A DNA stretch of 64,000 nucleotides from Steroidobacteraceae bacterium (GTDB taxonomy: Bacteria; Pseudomonadota; Gammaproteobacteria; Steroidobacterales; Steroidobacteraceae): the NCBI GenBank assembly GCA_041395505.1, contig JAWLAG010000002.1, positions 315,001-379,000 on the forward strand, read 5' to 3'. This document shows positions 8,436 through 16,986 of the stretch, piece by piece. The notes beneath the pieces are model-generated. The model did not search any database. It saw only the letters and a list, made by a program, of their open reading frames with translations, and was not told where the DNA came from. The number at the start of each line of letters is the position of its first letter. The stretch's first letter is position 1. The position numbers and the translations under genes were made by a program.

Positions 8436-9026
8436 TCAACCACGCCGCGCCCGCTCGCCGGTGGACTTTTGCCGGGATTGCCTGCGATCGCGCGCCGCCG
8501 ATGGCGCGATGTCCGGCCACCACGCCGGATAGGGCGGCAACTGTCCCGGGAATGCCAGCGGCGCGAGTTCGTGCAGCGCCTGTTCATAGACCTTGCGCTT
8601 GAAGGGAATGACGGCGCGCAACGGTTCCCAGTACTGCGCCCAGCGGAAATGATCGAATTCCTGTTCCGCGCTCGTATCGAAGCGGATCTCACTGTCATCG
8701 CAACGGAGCTTGAGCAGGAACCAGCGTTGCTTCTGGCCGATGCACAACGGCTTCGAATCGCGGCGCACGTACCGGGCGGGCAGGCGGTAGTGCAACCAGT
8801 CACGCGTCGCGCCGCACAACTTCACGTGCTGCGGCTCGAGCCCGATTTCCTCATGGAGCTCGCGATACATCGCCTGCTCGGCCTCCTCGCCGTGCTGCAT
8901 GCCGCCCTGCGGAAACTGCCAGCCGCGTCGGCCGACACGTCGCCCCAGGAATACGTTGCCGTCATCGCGCATCAGTACGATGCCGATGTTGGCGCGGTAA
9001 CCCTGCGTGTCGATGATGTCGGTCAT
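8436..9026 (-). CDS. rppH: RNA pyrophosphohydrolase RppH
   Basis: Removes pyrophosphate from the 5' end of triphosphorylated mRNA and so starts 5'-end-dependent decay. The 196-residue product has the full Nudix box at residues 41-63 (GGMQHGEEAEQAMYRELHEE, then IGL) and the family's N-terminal YRANIGIVL. The C-terminal tail is basic and of low complexity. First gene of a minus-strand run that continues into the coiled-coil protein and the bactofilin. Confidence 0.94.
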   Translation of the reverse strand: MTDIIDTQGYRANIGIVLMRDDGNVFLGRRVGRRGWQFPQGGMQHGEEAEQAMYRELHEEIGLEPQHVKLCGATRDWLHYRLPARYVRRDSKPLCIGQKQRWFLLKLRCDDSEIRFDTSAEQEFDHFRWAQYWEPLRAVIPFKRKVYEQALHELAPLAFPGQLPPYPAWWPDIAPSAARDRRQSRQKSTGERARRG

Positions 9027-9067
9027 GAACTAAAGTGTTACCCCAGTTGCGCCGAACCACAAGCCGC

Positions 9068-9097
9068 TTGTCGTAGAGTGCGTGCCTGGCCTAGTCT
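9068..9097 (+). promoter_or_regulatory. Promoter of btuC, leaderless type
   Basis: TTGTCG (9068-9073) and TAGTCT (9092-9097) are separated by 18 bases, and the ATG follows 6 bases after the -10. No Shine-Dalgarno precedes the gene, so a leaderless transcript is likely. Confidence 0.5.
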
Positions 9098-9103
9098 GCG
9101 GCC

Positions 9104-10084
9104 ATGAGTCGATCAAACATGGGTTCGCGGCTGGCCATTGTGTGCATTGCCGCCTGCGCGGTCGGCGTACTGGGTCTCGTAATCGGCAGCGCGGTCGCAC
9201 CCTCCGATGCCTTGCTTGCCTTGATCGGCCGCGCCCGGCAACCGATGCACGCGAGCATCGTGTTCGACCTGCGCCTGCCGCGAGTCATTGCGGCGTTCGC
9301 CGTCGGCGGCAGTCTCGCGCTGGCCGGCGTCATTCTTCAGGCCCTGATGCGAAATCCGCTTGCCGACCCCTATGTGATGGGCGTCTCCGGTGGCGCTGCG
9401 GTCGGCGCCGTACTGGCCATGCTGGCGGGTGCCGGCACCTTGCTGACCCAGTCCGCGGCAGCCACCGGCGCACTGCTCGCCGCGGCCCTGGTATTCGCGC
9501 TCGGCAGGCGCCTGGCCGGCGCGGGCCTCCTGTTGACCGGCGTCGTGTTCGCGAGTGCCGCAGGAGCGCTGGTTGCCGTCCTGCTCGCGCTCGCAGATCC
9601 TGGACAACTCAAGGGTATCGTTTTCTGGTTGCTCGGTGACCTCGGTCTTGCCAGTCAACCACTCGCGGCGCTGGCAGTGCTCCTGCTGGCGCTTGCCGGG
9701 ATGGCATGGTTTGCGCCCGCGTTGAATGTCATGGCGGCCGGCGAGCTCAGCGCCGCCGCACTCGGTCTTGACGTGCGGCGCTGGCGCGCGCTGCTCTTTG
9801 CTGCGAGTGCGATGCTGACCGGTCTCGCGGTCGTTACGGCCGGTATGGTCGGCTTCGTGGGACTGATCGCGCCGCATACCGTGCGCCTTGCAGTTGGCAC
9901 CAGCGATCATCGCATCGTGGCGCCCGTGGCGGTGATCAGCGGCGGCGCCTTGCTCGCCGCCGCCGACCTGCTCGCGCGGAGCGCCCTTGCGCCACGGCAG
10001 CTCCCGGTCGGAGCCGTCATGGCGCTGATCGGCGCACCGATGTTCATGGCGCTGCTGGCACGGAGCGCGCCGCGCCGCGGCTAA
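9104..10084 (+). CDS. btuC: ABC transporter permease, FecCD family, probable vitamin B12 permease
   Basis: Inner-membrane channel subunit for corrinoid or iron-chelate uptake. The 326-residue length and hydrophobic profile (about nine to ten membrane segments) fit the family. Characteristic blocks are LRLPRVIAAFAVGGSLALAG, NPLADPYVMGVSGGA, the VGLIAPHTVRL coupling-loop region and the RQLPVGAVMALIGAPMF end. The assignment to B12 rests on the nearby riboswitch, BtuB and ATPase. The ATPase gene lies 2.7 kb away, separated by tyrA, pdxH and a metalloprotease gene, and no periplasmic binding protein (BtuF) is seen. Confidence 0.85.
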   Translation: MSRSNMGSRLAIVCIAACAVGVLGLVIGSAVAPSDALLALIGRARQPMHASIVFDLRLPRVIAAFAVGGSLALAGVILQALMRNPLADPYVMGVSGGAAVGAVLAMLAGAGTLLTQSAAATGALLAAALVFALGRRLAGAGLLLTGVVFASAAGALVAVLLALADPGQLKGIVFWLLGDLGLASQPLAALAVLLLALAGMAWFAPALNVMAAGELSAAALGLDVRRWRALLFAASAMLTGLAVVTAGMVGFVGLIAPHTVRLAVGTSDHRIVAPVAVISGGALLAAADLLARSALAPRQLPVGAVMALIGAPMFMALLARSAPRRG

Positions 10085-10099
10085 CGCGGGGTCAGTCGG

Positions 10100-11206
10100 T
10101 CAGGCGCGTCGTGCTGCCAGGTCGCGGCGGTTTTCCATGTATTCACGCCCCTGCAGCATCATCGACACGAAGGTATCGTGGTCGCGCGTCAATACGGCGG
10201 TGCGCAGGCGCTCGACCGCACGTGCCAGCGCCTCGAGCGGCTCCGCGCCGTAGTCATTGAGGCTCTGGATCTCGTAGTACATCTCGGGATTGTCCTCGGT
10301 CACGCGGGCGGCAACGTCGAATTGCGCATCGAATGTGGTGCTCGACAGGCGTGACAGTTTCGGCGCGGCCTCGCCGCTTGCCGCGAGCGCGTTGCAAAAC
10401 GCGATATTGAGCGCGTGCGACAGGCCGAGCACGTAGGCGATCAACCGATCGTGTTCCTCGAGCGTCATCACCACCTGCTCGACCATGGTCGGGGCAAACA
10501 GGGCACGCGCCTGTGCCAATGCCTCCTCGCAGCCGAGGTCGATGAAAATGACGTGCCGGCCCGAGAGCAGTTGCGCACCCGGACCGAACATCGGGTGTAT
10601 CGAAGTCACTTTGCAGCCGTGGGATTTCAGCGCCATCAATCCGGCGCGCAAGGGCGACTTGAGCGAACCGATATCGCAGATGAGCCCAGGCGGGCGGCGC
10701 ACCGCGAGCTCCAGCAGGACCTTGCTCGAAACGACCATCGGCGCCGCTACGATGATCACTTCGTGATCGACTGTTTCTTTGCGCCAGTCGACCTGTACGC
10801 TGCCCTCGGGCGTGCCCGCCGGATCGCTCACCGACACGGCAAAACCGAGCGACTGCAGAAAGCCGACGAACCAGCGACCCATGTTGCCGGCGCCACCGAT
10901 GACGAGCGCCCGCTGACCACTGCCGGCGCCGTCGGCGGCCAGCGCGGCATGCTCCTGGGTGGTAAGCGATGCACGTATCATCAGACGCATGAGTGCCTCG
11001 GCCGATTCGCCCGGGACACCAAGACTCTCGGCGCGTGCGCGTGCCGCCATGACGACTTCGCGTTCGCGCGAGAAATCGCGGGTGGCGCGACCGTCACGGC
11101 GTTTGGCGCGGGCAATTTCCTCGGACGCCCGCTGCCGCGCCGCGAACAATTCCAGCATCTGCTGGTCGATTTCATCCAGTTGGCGGCGCAAGTCCCTGAG
11201 ATCCAT
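10100..11206 (-). CDS. tyrA: Bifunctional chorismate mutase / prephenate dehydrogenase
   Basis: Converts chorismate to prephenate and then to 4-hydroxyphenylpyruvate for tyrosine synthesis. The 368 residues match the E. coli T-protein layout. An AroQ-type mutase domain (about 1-90, LRRQLDEIDQQMLELFAARQ) is fused to a dehydrogenase with a Rossmann motif IGGAGNMG near residue 103 and the conserved IHPMFGPG block. The gene is convergent with btuC and inserted among cobalamin genes with no obvious functional tie. Confidence 0.95.
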   Translation of the reverse strand: MDLRDLRRQLDEIDQQMLELFAARQRASEEIARAKRRDGRATRDFSREREVVMAARARAESLGVPGESAEALMRLMIRASLTTQEHAALAADGAGSGQRALVIGGAGNMGRWFVGFLQSLGFAVSVSDPAGTPEGSVQVDWRKETVDHEVIIVAAPMVVSSKVLLELAVRRPPGLICDIGSLKSPLRAGLMALKSHGCKVTSIHPMFGPGAQLLSGRHVIFIDLGCEEALAQARALFAPTMVEQVVMTLEEHDRLIAYVLGLSHALNIAFCNALAASGEAAPKLSRLSSTTFDAQFDVAARVTEDNPEMYYEIQSLNDYGAEPLEALARAVERLRTAVLTRDHDTFVSMMLQGREYMENRRDLAARRA

Positions 11207-11326
11207 GTTCTATCCAGTTGGGTTTGACGGTCAGCTGACGTTTTAAGGTGGACGCGCGCGGAGCGCAAGGAACATTTGGCGGGGTCAGGCTGGCCGTGTC
11301 CGGCGTTTGCCCGCTACCATGTGGCG

Positions 11327-12007
11327 ATGGACATGCCGATGGAAACACTGCCGCCGATCATGCCGGACGACCCGCTGCCACTCGCGGAGCGCTGGCTCGA
11401 TGATGCCTGGGAGCGCAGTGGCACACCGAATCCCAATGCCATGGCGCTCGCCACCGTCGATGCCGAGGGCCGACCCGCGGCGCGCATCGTATTGCTGAAG
11501 GGCCTGGACAGCACCCAGGGAGTGGCCGTCTTCTTCACGAATTACCATTCGCGCAAGGGCCGCGAACTGACCGCCTGCCCGCGTGCGGCCGCGGTGTTGC
11601 ATTGGGACCTGATGCATCGCCAGCTGCGCCTGGAAGGACGAATCGACAAGCTGCCGGCTGCCGATAGTGACTCTTATTACCAGTCCAGGCCCTGGCAGAG
11701 TCGTGTCGGCGCCTGGGCCAGCCATCAAAGCGAGCCGATCGCATCGCGCGAGGCCTTGCTCGAGCAAGTGCGCCAAACGGCCGAGCGGCTTGGCACGCCG
11801 CCGCTCGACAGCACGGCTACGCAGATCGACGTGCACCTCGAACGACCACCCCATTGGGGCGGCTACCGACTTTGGCTCACCGCCATCGAATTCTGGGTCG
11901 AAGGCGCGGCCCGCGTGCATGATCGGGTCCGCTACGAACGTGCACTCCACGACGCCGCGGCTCCCGTCCGGTCGGGCGGCTGGACAAGAACCCGACTGCA
12001 GCCCTGA
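11327..12007 (+). CDS. pdxH: Pyridoxamine/pyridoxine 5'-phosphate oxidase
   Basis: FMN enzyme that makes pyridoxal 5'-phosphate. The 226 residues include NPNAMALATVDAEGRPAARI, VFFTNYHSRKGREL and the C-terminal dimer/FMN block beginning WGGYRL. The ATG at 11327 lies 6 bases after a TACCAT hexamer (11315-11320), so the message may be leaderless; an in-frame GTG at 11321 and ATG at 11333 are alternatives. It is the first of three closely packed plus-strand genes ending in btuD, though its relation to B12 transport is not evident. Confidence 0.93.
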   Translation: MDMPMETLPPIMPDDPLPLAERWLDDAWERSGTPNPNAMALATVDAEGRPAARIVLLKGLDSTQGVAVFFTNYHSRKGRELTACPRAAAVLHWDLMHRQLRLEGRIDKLPAADSDSYYQSRPWQSRVGAWASHQSEPIASREALLEQVRQTAERLGTPPLDSTATQIDVHLERPPHWGGYRLWLTAIEFWVEGAARVHDRVRYERALHDAAAPVRSGGWTRTRLQP

Positions 12008-12024
12008 GCGCGCGACCACCTCGC

Positions 12025-12795
12025 ATGTGGAAACTCCTGCGCATGATCGTGTTGCTTGGCGTGCTGCTCGCAGTCAGCGTGAGCACCTGGTTGACGCGCC
12101 AGCGCAGCACCGAGTGGCGCCAACCGCTGTGGATCGGTGTTTGGCCGGTGGCCATCAGCGCCGATGCCGGCATCGACACCTACATCAATGGCCTCGAACG
12201 AGATGACTTCCTTGCGCTGGAGGAATTCTTCAGCCGTGAAGGCGAGCGCTATGGTCTTCGTCAGGCGGCCCCGGTGCACGTCGAGCTCTACCCGGCGCTC
12301 GAAATGGCCCCACCCGCGCGGGATCCGCGCGATGGTCCACTCGTAACGGCGTTTTGGAGTTTGCGCCTGCGCTGGTATGCGTGGCGGCAAGGTGGCGACC
12401 GTCCGGTCAACGTGCGGGTGTTCGTTGTCTATCATCCGGCAGCGGAAGAACAGGCTTTGCCACATTCGGTCGGGCTTCAGAAGGGTCTGCTCGGTGTGGT
12501 GCATGCGTTCGCGGACCACCGGATGACCGCGCAGAACAACATCGTCATCGCTCACGAGATCATGCACACCGTCGGCGCTACGGACAAGTACGATCCGGCG
12601 AGCAGCATGCCGCTCTATCCGGATGGCTATGCCGAACCCGAGCGCGAACCCTTGTTGCCGCAGCGCTATGCGGAAATCATGGCCGGCCGGCGCGCGCTGA
12701 GCGCAACCGATGCGGCGATGCCCTCATCGCTGCGTCTCGTGCGGGTCGGCAGCAAGACCGCGCGCGAAATCAACTGGACTGGCAGGTCGCAGTGA
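12025..12795 (+). CDS. Membrane-anchored putative zinc metallopeptidase
   Basis: I do not recognise a named family. The 256-residue product has one N-terminal membrane segment (about residues 5-24) and a large extracytoplasmic part. It contains HEIMH at residues 177-181 within HEIMHTVGATDKYD, an HExxH zinc site followed by Gly and Asp, as in metzincin-like or minimal gluzincin proteases. The ATG is 17 bases after pdxH and the stop (12793-12795) abuts btuD, so all three probably share a transcript. A substrate cannot be guessed. Confidence 0.65.
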   Translation: MWKLLRMIVLLGVLLAVSVSTWLTRQRSTEWRQPLWIGVWPVAISADAGIDTYINGLERDDFLALEEFFSREGERYGLRQAAPVHVELYPALEMAPPARDPRDGPLVTAFWSLRLRWYAWRQGGDRPVNVRVFVVYHPAAEEQALPHSVGLQKGLLGVVHAFADHRMTAQNNIVIAHEIMHTVGATDKYDPASSMPLYPDGYAEPEREPLLPQRYAEIMAGRRALSATDAAMPSSLRLVRVGSKTAREINWTGRSQ

Positions 12796-12797
12796 CC

Positions 12798-13556
12798 ATG
12801 TTGCAGGCGCGAAGCGTTTCGATATCGACAGCGAAGTATTGCCTGGTCGCGGATCTCGATCTGACGCTGCAGGCAGGCGACTTCCTGGTCCTGCTTGGGC
12901 GCAATGGCGCCGGCAAGACGCTCACGCTGCACAGTCTCGCGGGTCTGCGGCCAATCGCATCGGGCCAACTGCTGCTCGGCGGGCGAGCACTCGAACAACT
13001 TTCGCGGCGACAGATCGCGCGGCAGGTCGGTCTGTTGCTGCAGGAGAGCGAAGCCACGCTGCCCGCAACCGTGCGCGAGACGGTACTGCTGGCCCGCTAC
13101 GCACATGGCAGCGGCTGGGGATGGCCAGGCAGCTCCGATCGCGACCTCGTCGCCCGCACGCTCGAAACGATGGACCTTGCGGCAATTGCCGATCGCAACG
13201 TCGGCGAGCTGTCCGGCGGCGAACGGCGTCGCGTCGCCATCGCAAGCCTCCTGGCACAGGACCCACCGCTGCTGCTGCTCGATGAGCCGACCAACCATCT
13301 CGATCCGCGACATGTCATTGCGATCATGGAGTTGCTGAAAGCGCGCGCGGTGGCCGGCCATGGCGTCATCGCGGCACTGCACGACCTCAACCTGGCGGCC
13401 CGGTATGCGACCCGGGTATTGCTGTTGCACGGTGATGGCCGCTGGCAGCAGGGCGATGCCGCATCGATGCTGCAGGAAGCGCCGCTGTCCACGCTGTATG
13501 ATGCGCCCATCGCGCGCGGTGAAATTGCCGGACGTCCGACCTTCACCATCGCCTGA
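12798..13556 (+). CDS. btuD: ABC transporter ATP-binding protein, probable vitamin B12 importer
   Basis: Powers corrinoid import with the BtuC-like permease. The 252 residues carry Walker A GRNGAGKT (34-41), a Q-loop glutamine in LLLQES, the signature LSGGERRR, Walker B LLLLDEP and an H-loop histidine (ALHDLN). The ATG at 12798 follows the preceding stop by 2 bases; an in-frame GTG at 12792 would overlap that stop. Pairing with btuC is inferred from family (FepC/BtuD-like) and context. Confidence 0.85.
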   Translation: MLQARSVSISTAKYCLVADLDLTLQAGDFLVLLGRNGAGKTLTLHSLAGLRPIASGQLLLGGRALEQLSRRQIARQVGLLLQESEATLPATVRETVLLARYAHGSGWGWPGSSDRDLVARTLETMDLAAIADRNVGELSGGERRRVAIASLLAQDPPLLLLDEPTNHLDPRHVIAIMELLKARAVAGHGVIAALHDLNLAARYATRVLLLHGDGRWQQGDAASMLQEAPLSTLYDAPIARGEIAGRPTFTIA

Positions 13557-13562
13557 TGCCGC

Positions 13563-14324
13563 TCAGCCGAGGCAGGCGCGGAGGCTCGCGTGCAATGCGC
13601 CGTTCGCCGCGAGCACGCTGGTCGTTTCGAGCCCGGGCTCCTTGCCGTCGAGATCCGTGAACGTACCCCCGGCCTCACGCACGATGACCGCGAGCGCCGC
13701 GATATCGAGTATGTTGACATCGGACTCGATGACCGCGTCGATGGCACCTCGCGCCAGCAGGTGGTAGTGCAGGTAATCGCCATAGCCGCGAACCCGACTG
13801 ATCTTCTGCAACAACTCGCCGAAGCGCGGCCAGCGCTCGCCGCTTGCAAGCGTACGGATGTTGCCCGTGGATACGATGGCATCCTGCAGCGCCTCGACGT
13901 GACTCACGCGCACCGGCTGGCCGTCGACGGTGGCGCCCTTGCCTGCCTCGGCGCAGGCCAATTCGCCACTCACAGGCGCGATCGACACGCCTACCACCAG
14001 GCGCCCGGCGCGCATCAGCGCAATCTGCGTGGAGAAAAACGGGCAATCGCGCACGAACGATTTGGTGCCATCGAGGGGGTCGACCAGCCACAGGGACTCC
14101 GCATCGAGTGACGACTGGCCCGTCTCCTCGCCATAGAAACCATGTTGCGGGAAAGCGCCCATCAGGATGGCGCGGATCGCCTCCTCCGCGCGTACATCGG
14201 CCTCGGTGACCGGCGAGCGATCGGCCTTGGTGTCGACCTTGAGATTGCGCTGGTACAGCGAGCGAATGATTTCCGCTGCCTTGTTGGCCGCGTCGACCGC
14301 AACCTTGAGTTCGGCTGAATACAT
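13563..14324 (-). CDS. Inositol-monophosphatase family phosphatase, HisN-like
   Basis: Magnesium-dependent sugar- or amino-alcohol-phosphatase. The 253 residues have the metal-binding GEETG (65-69) and DPLDGT (82-87) motifs and a C-terminal LDIAALAVIVREAGG. The absence of the usual WD before IAA resembles histidinol-phosphatase HisN-type members, but inositol phosphatase or CysQ-like activity cannot be excluded. The ATG at 14324 was chosen because TAAAGT lies 8 bases upstream; an in-frame ATG at 14342 would add 6 residues and overlap the -35 of the divergent riboswitch promoter. The stop is 6 bases from the btuD stop. Confidence 0.82.
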   Translation of the reverse strand: MYSAELKVAVDAANKAAEIIRSLYQRNLKVDTKADRSPVTEADVRAEEAIRAILMGAFPQHGFYGEETGQSSLDAESLWLVDPLDGTKSFVRDCPFFSTQIALMRAGRLVVGVSIAPVSGELACAEAGKGATVDGQPVRVSHVEALQDAIVSTGNIRTLASGERWPRFGELLQKISRVRGYGDYLHYHLLARGAIDAVIESDVNILDIAALAVIVREAGGTFTDLDGKEPGLETTSVLAANGALHASLRACLG

Positions 14325-14341
14325 CGGCGCGAACTTTACCA

Positions 14342-14371
14342 TTGACAGCCGAGGGCGCCGAACCCTAAAGT
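14342..14371 (+). promoter_or_regulatory. Promoter of the cobalamin riboswitch-btuB transcript
   Basis: A perfect -35 TTGACA (14342-14347) is followed by 18 bases and TAAAGT (14366-14371). Transcription would start near 14378, at the 5' edge of the riboswitch. Confidence 0.6.
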
Positions 14372-14374
14372 CGA

Positions 14375-14560
14375 TTGGTCCGAGGTGTACGGGAAGCCGG
14401 TGACACGAAGCGCAAATGGCTTCGTCAGTCCGGCGCTGCCCCCGCAACGGTAAGCAAGTCATATGCCGCTGGCCAGAGCCACTGCGTCTGCACAGACGTG
14501 GGAAGGCGTCACCGGCTGGGATCCGCGAGATTCCGCTTGCAAGCCCGGAGACCGGCCTTG
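14375..14560 (+). promoter_or_regulatory. Cobalamin riboswitch (B12 element)
   Basis: The conserved blocks occur in order: GGGAAGCCGGTG near 14391, the B12-box-like GCTGCCCCCGCAACGGT near 14444, AGCCACTG near 14478, GGGAAGG near 14501 and the closing AAGCCCGGAGACCGGCC near 14540. High adenosylcobalamin should repress the downstream gene. No T-run terminator is seen before btuB, so control by hiding the ribosome site is more likely. Confidence 0.93.
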
Positions 14561-14609
14561 CGACGTTCTTCCACATTGATCGTGCGGGCGAGCACGGGAG
14601 GCGGATCAT

Positions 14610-16424
14610 ATGCATCGTTGCAAGCGGCCGGCTGTCGCGTGGTTGGCGATATTGCCGTTATTCTGTTTTGTGACTGGCCTTCGCGCGGAAAGTCTCGACA
14701 CCATCGTCGTGACCGCAACGCGCGTGCCGACACCGCTGGCGGAAATTGCGGTACCGGTCATCGTCATCGACCGCGAGGAAATCGAGCGCTCGCTGGCGGG
14801 CGATATCGGCGAGCTGCTGCGCCATCATGCCGGACTCGAAATCGCGCGCAACGGCGGTCCGGGCCAGAGCACTTCGCTTTTCATACGGGGCACCAACAGC
14901 GATCACGCCGTCGTCATGATCGATGGCGTGCGAATCAATCCCGGTACCATCGGTGGCGCCGCGATCCAGAACATCGCACCTGAGAGTGTCGAGCGCATCG
15001 AGGTCGTCAAGGGCCCGCGCTCAAGCCTGTACGGCACCGATGCGATCGGCGGCGTGGTCAATATCCTTACCCGCGCCGGCACACGCACGGGCGTAGGCGC
15101 AAGCGCAACCAGTGGCCGCTACGGCACACAGACCATTGCAATCGAGGCGGCCGGGAATCCCGCGGCCGCATGGCGCTTGGGCGGCAACCTCGGCTTTGAA
15201 CGCAGCGACGGGTTCCCTGCCCAGCAGGCCAGCGTCGATGCGCATGGTTTCAGCAACCTGAACGGCAATCTGTTCGCGCAATTCGATGCCACCGACACGC
15301 TGACCCTGTCGGCGCGCGGCTGGATGGCACGTGGCGAGAGCGAATATGCCGACTTCTTCGGGCTCGCCGTGGCGCAGAACTTTCGCAACAGCGCCGCCTC
15401 GATCGCGGCGGATTGGCGACCCTCGCAGGCACAGCGCCTGCAACTGCGCGTCAGCCGCATCGAAGATGCAATTGCGCAACGCGAATCGGCCGACCATGTC
15501 GATACCGAGCGCCTGGCGGCCGACCTGCAATTCGACCAGCCGCTCGGTGAGCGGCAGGCGCTCACGGTGGGCGCCCTGCTCGAGTGGGAGGATGTCACTG
15601 CACTGTCCTTTGGCTCGGGCCTTGCCGAAACGAGCGAGCTTCGTACCTTCTTCATCCAGGACCGCATAAACGCGGGACAGCATTCAGCGCTGCTGGCGCT
15701 CGGCTACAGCACGCACGAGAGTTTCGGCAATCAGCTGACGTGGAACAGCGAATACAGCGTGGCGCTCGGCACGCGAATGCGCCTCTCGTTCGCGGCCGGT
15801 ACGGCGATGCGCGCGCCGAACGGCACAGATCGCTTCGGCTTCGGCGGCAATCCCGACCTCGAGGCGGAGTTTTCGCGCCAGCTTGAAATCGGCTTGCGCT
15901 ACCAGCTGGGGGCCGGGCAGCAGCTGCACGCGAACGCATTCAACAACGACATTCGCGACCTGATCGTCTATGTCGTGCAGGATCCTGTCACCTTCGCGGG
16001 TCGCAACGAGAACGTCGGGCGCGCCCGGATCCGCGGCGTCGAATTGGGCTATGGCCTCGATAAAGCAAACTGGAGTGCGCGGCTGGAAGCGAGTTTCAGC
16101 GATCCGCGCAATCGCGACGACGGCAGTTTATTGTTGCGCCGCGCGCGCACCCAGGTGCAGGGCAGCCTGCTCTATCGCCATGGGCGCATCGAGTCGGGTA
16201 TGCAAATGCAGTGGAGCGGCTCGCGAGCGGATTTCGGATTTCCAGACCCCACCCGACTCGACAGCTACCTGCTCGTCGGCGCGGTGGCGCGCTTCCAGCA
16301 ATCGAACCGCCTTGGTTGGTATGCACGTCTCGACAATGCCCTGGATGAGCGCTACCAGCTCGCCGCGGGGTACAATACCGCGGGTCGCAGCATCAACATC
16401 GGTGCGCGATTGCGACTCGACTGA
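14610..16424 (+). CDS. btuB: TonB-dependent vitamin B12 receptor
   Basis: Outer-membrane gated barrel for cobalamin. The 604-residue product has a signal peptide (about residues 1-26, ending LRAES), a TonB box-like DTIVVTATR right after it, a plug domain (LFIRGTNSDHAVVMIDGVR, VEVVKGPRSSLYG-like block) and a barrel ending in an aromatic-poor RLRLD. The length matches BtuB. GGGAGG lies 8 bases before the ATG. It is controlled by the riboswitch directly upstream, which is the main reason for the B12 assignment. Confidence 0.93.
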   Translation: MHRCKRPAVAWLAILPLFCFVTGLRAESLDTIVVTATRVPTPLAEIAVPVIVIDREEIERSLAGDIGELLRHHAGLEIARNGGPGQSTSLFIRGTNSDHAVVMIDGVRINPGTIGGAAIQNIAPESVERIEVVKGPRSSLYGTDAIGGVVNILTRAGTRTGVGASATSGRYGTQTIAIEAAGNPAAAWRLGGNLGFERSDGFPAQQASVDAHGFSNLNGNLFAQFDATDTLTLSARGWMARGESEYADFFGLAVAQNFRNSAASIAADWRPSQAQRLQLRVSRIEDAIAQRESADHVDTERLAADLQFDQPLGERQALTVGALLEWEDVTALSFGSGLAETSELRTFFIQDRINAGQHSALLALGYSTHESFGNQLTWNSEYSVALGTRMRLSFAAGTAMRAPNGTDRFGFGGNPDLEAEFSRQLEIGLRYQLGAGQQLHANAFNNDIRDLIVYVVQDPVTFAGRNENVGRARIRGVELGYGLDKANWSARLEASFSDPRNRDDGSLLLRRARTQVQGSLLYRHGRIESGMQMQWSGSRADFGFPDPTRLDSYLLVGAVARFQQSNRLGWYARLDNALDERYQLAAGYNTAGRSINIGARLRLD

Positions 16425-16428
16425 CACC

Positions 16429-16986
16429 GTGGGCAATCGTCTCAGCAAAATCTACACACGCACAGGCGATGACGGCTCCACCGGCCTCGGCGATGGCAGC
16501 CGTGTCGCAAAGGACGATCCGCGGGTCGAGGCCTATGGCACGGTCGATGAACTGAACAGTGCCATCGGCGTCGTTCTGGCGCACGGCCCGCTGCCCGGCG
16601 CAATCGCAACCTGCCTGGCTGAAGTGCAGCACGAACTTTTCGATCTAGGTGGCGAACTGTGCATTCCGGAGCGGCAGGTCATCGTCGCCTCGCAGGTCGA
16701 GCGGCTCGAGCGGGTTCTAGATGGTCTGAACGAAGACCTGCCGCCGCTCAAGGATTTCATCCTGCCTGGCGGAACGCCCGCCGCCGCCGCCTGCCACGTG
16801 GCGCGCAGCGTATGCCGGCGTGCCGAACGGCGCTGTTGCACGCTCGCACGCAGCGCGAAAGTCAACGCCGAGTCGTTGCGTTTTCTCAACCGCCTGTCGG
16901 ATCTGCTGTTTGTCATGGCCCGCGTGCTGGCGCGCGCGGGGGGCGGCAGCGAGGTCATCTGGCGCCACGAGCGGCGCGGTCAGTAG
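16429..16986 (+). CDS. pduO: Cob(I)alamin adenosyltransferase, PduO type
   Basis: Transfers the adenosyl group of ATP to cob(I)alamin, making coenzyme B12. The 185 residues have the PduO/MMAB ATP-binding N terminus (KIYTRTGDDGSTGLGDGSRV), the EAYGTVDELNS block and the helical RRAERR segment. The start is a GTG 4 bases after the btuB stop, and it is probably translationally coupled and under the same riboswitch. Its product is the cofactor needed by the class II ribonucleotide reductase at 56.2-59.1 kb. The 3' end overlaps the convergent gene by 7 bases. Confidence 0.93.
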   Translation: MGNRLSKIYTRTGDDGSTGLGDGSRVAKDDPRVEAYGTVDELNSAIGVVLAHGPLPGAIATCLAEVQHELFDLGGELCIPERQVIVASQVERLERVLDGLNEDLPPLKDFILPGGTPAAAACHVARSVCRRAERRCCTLARSAKVNAESLRFLNRLSDLLFVMARVLARAGGGSEVIWRHERRGQ

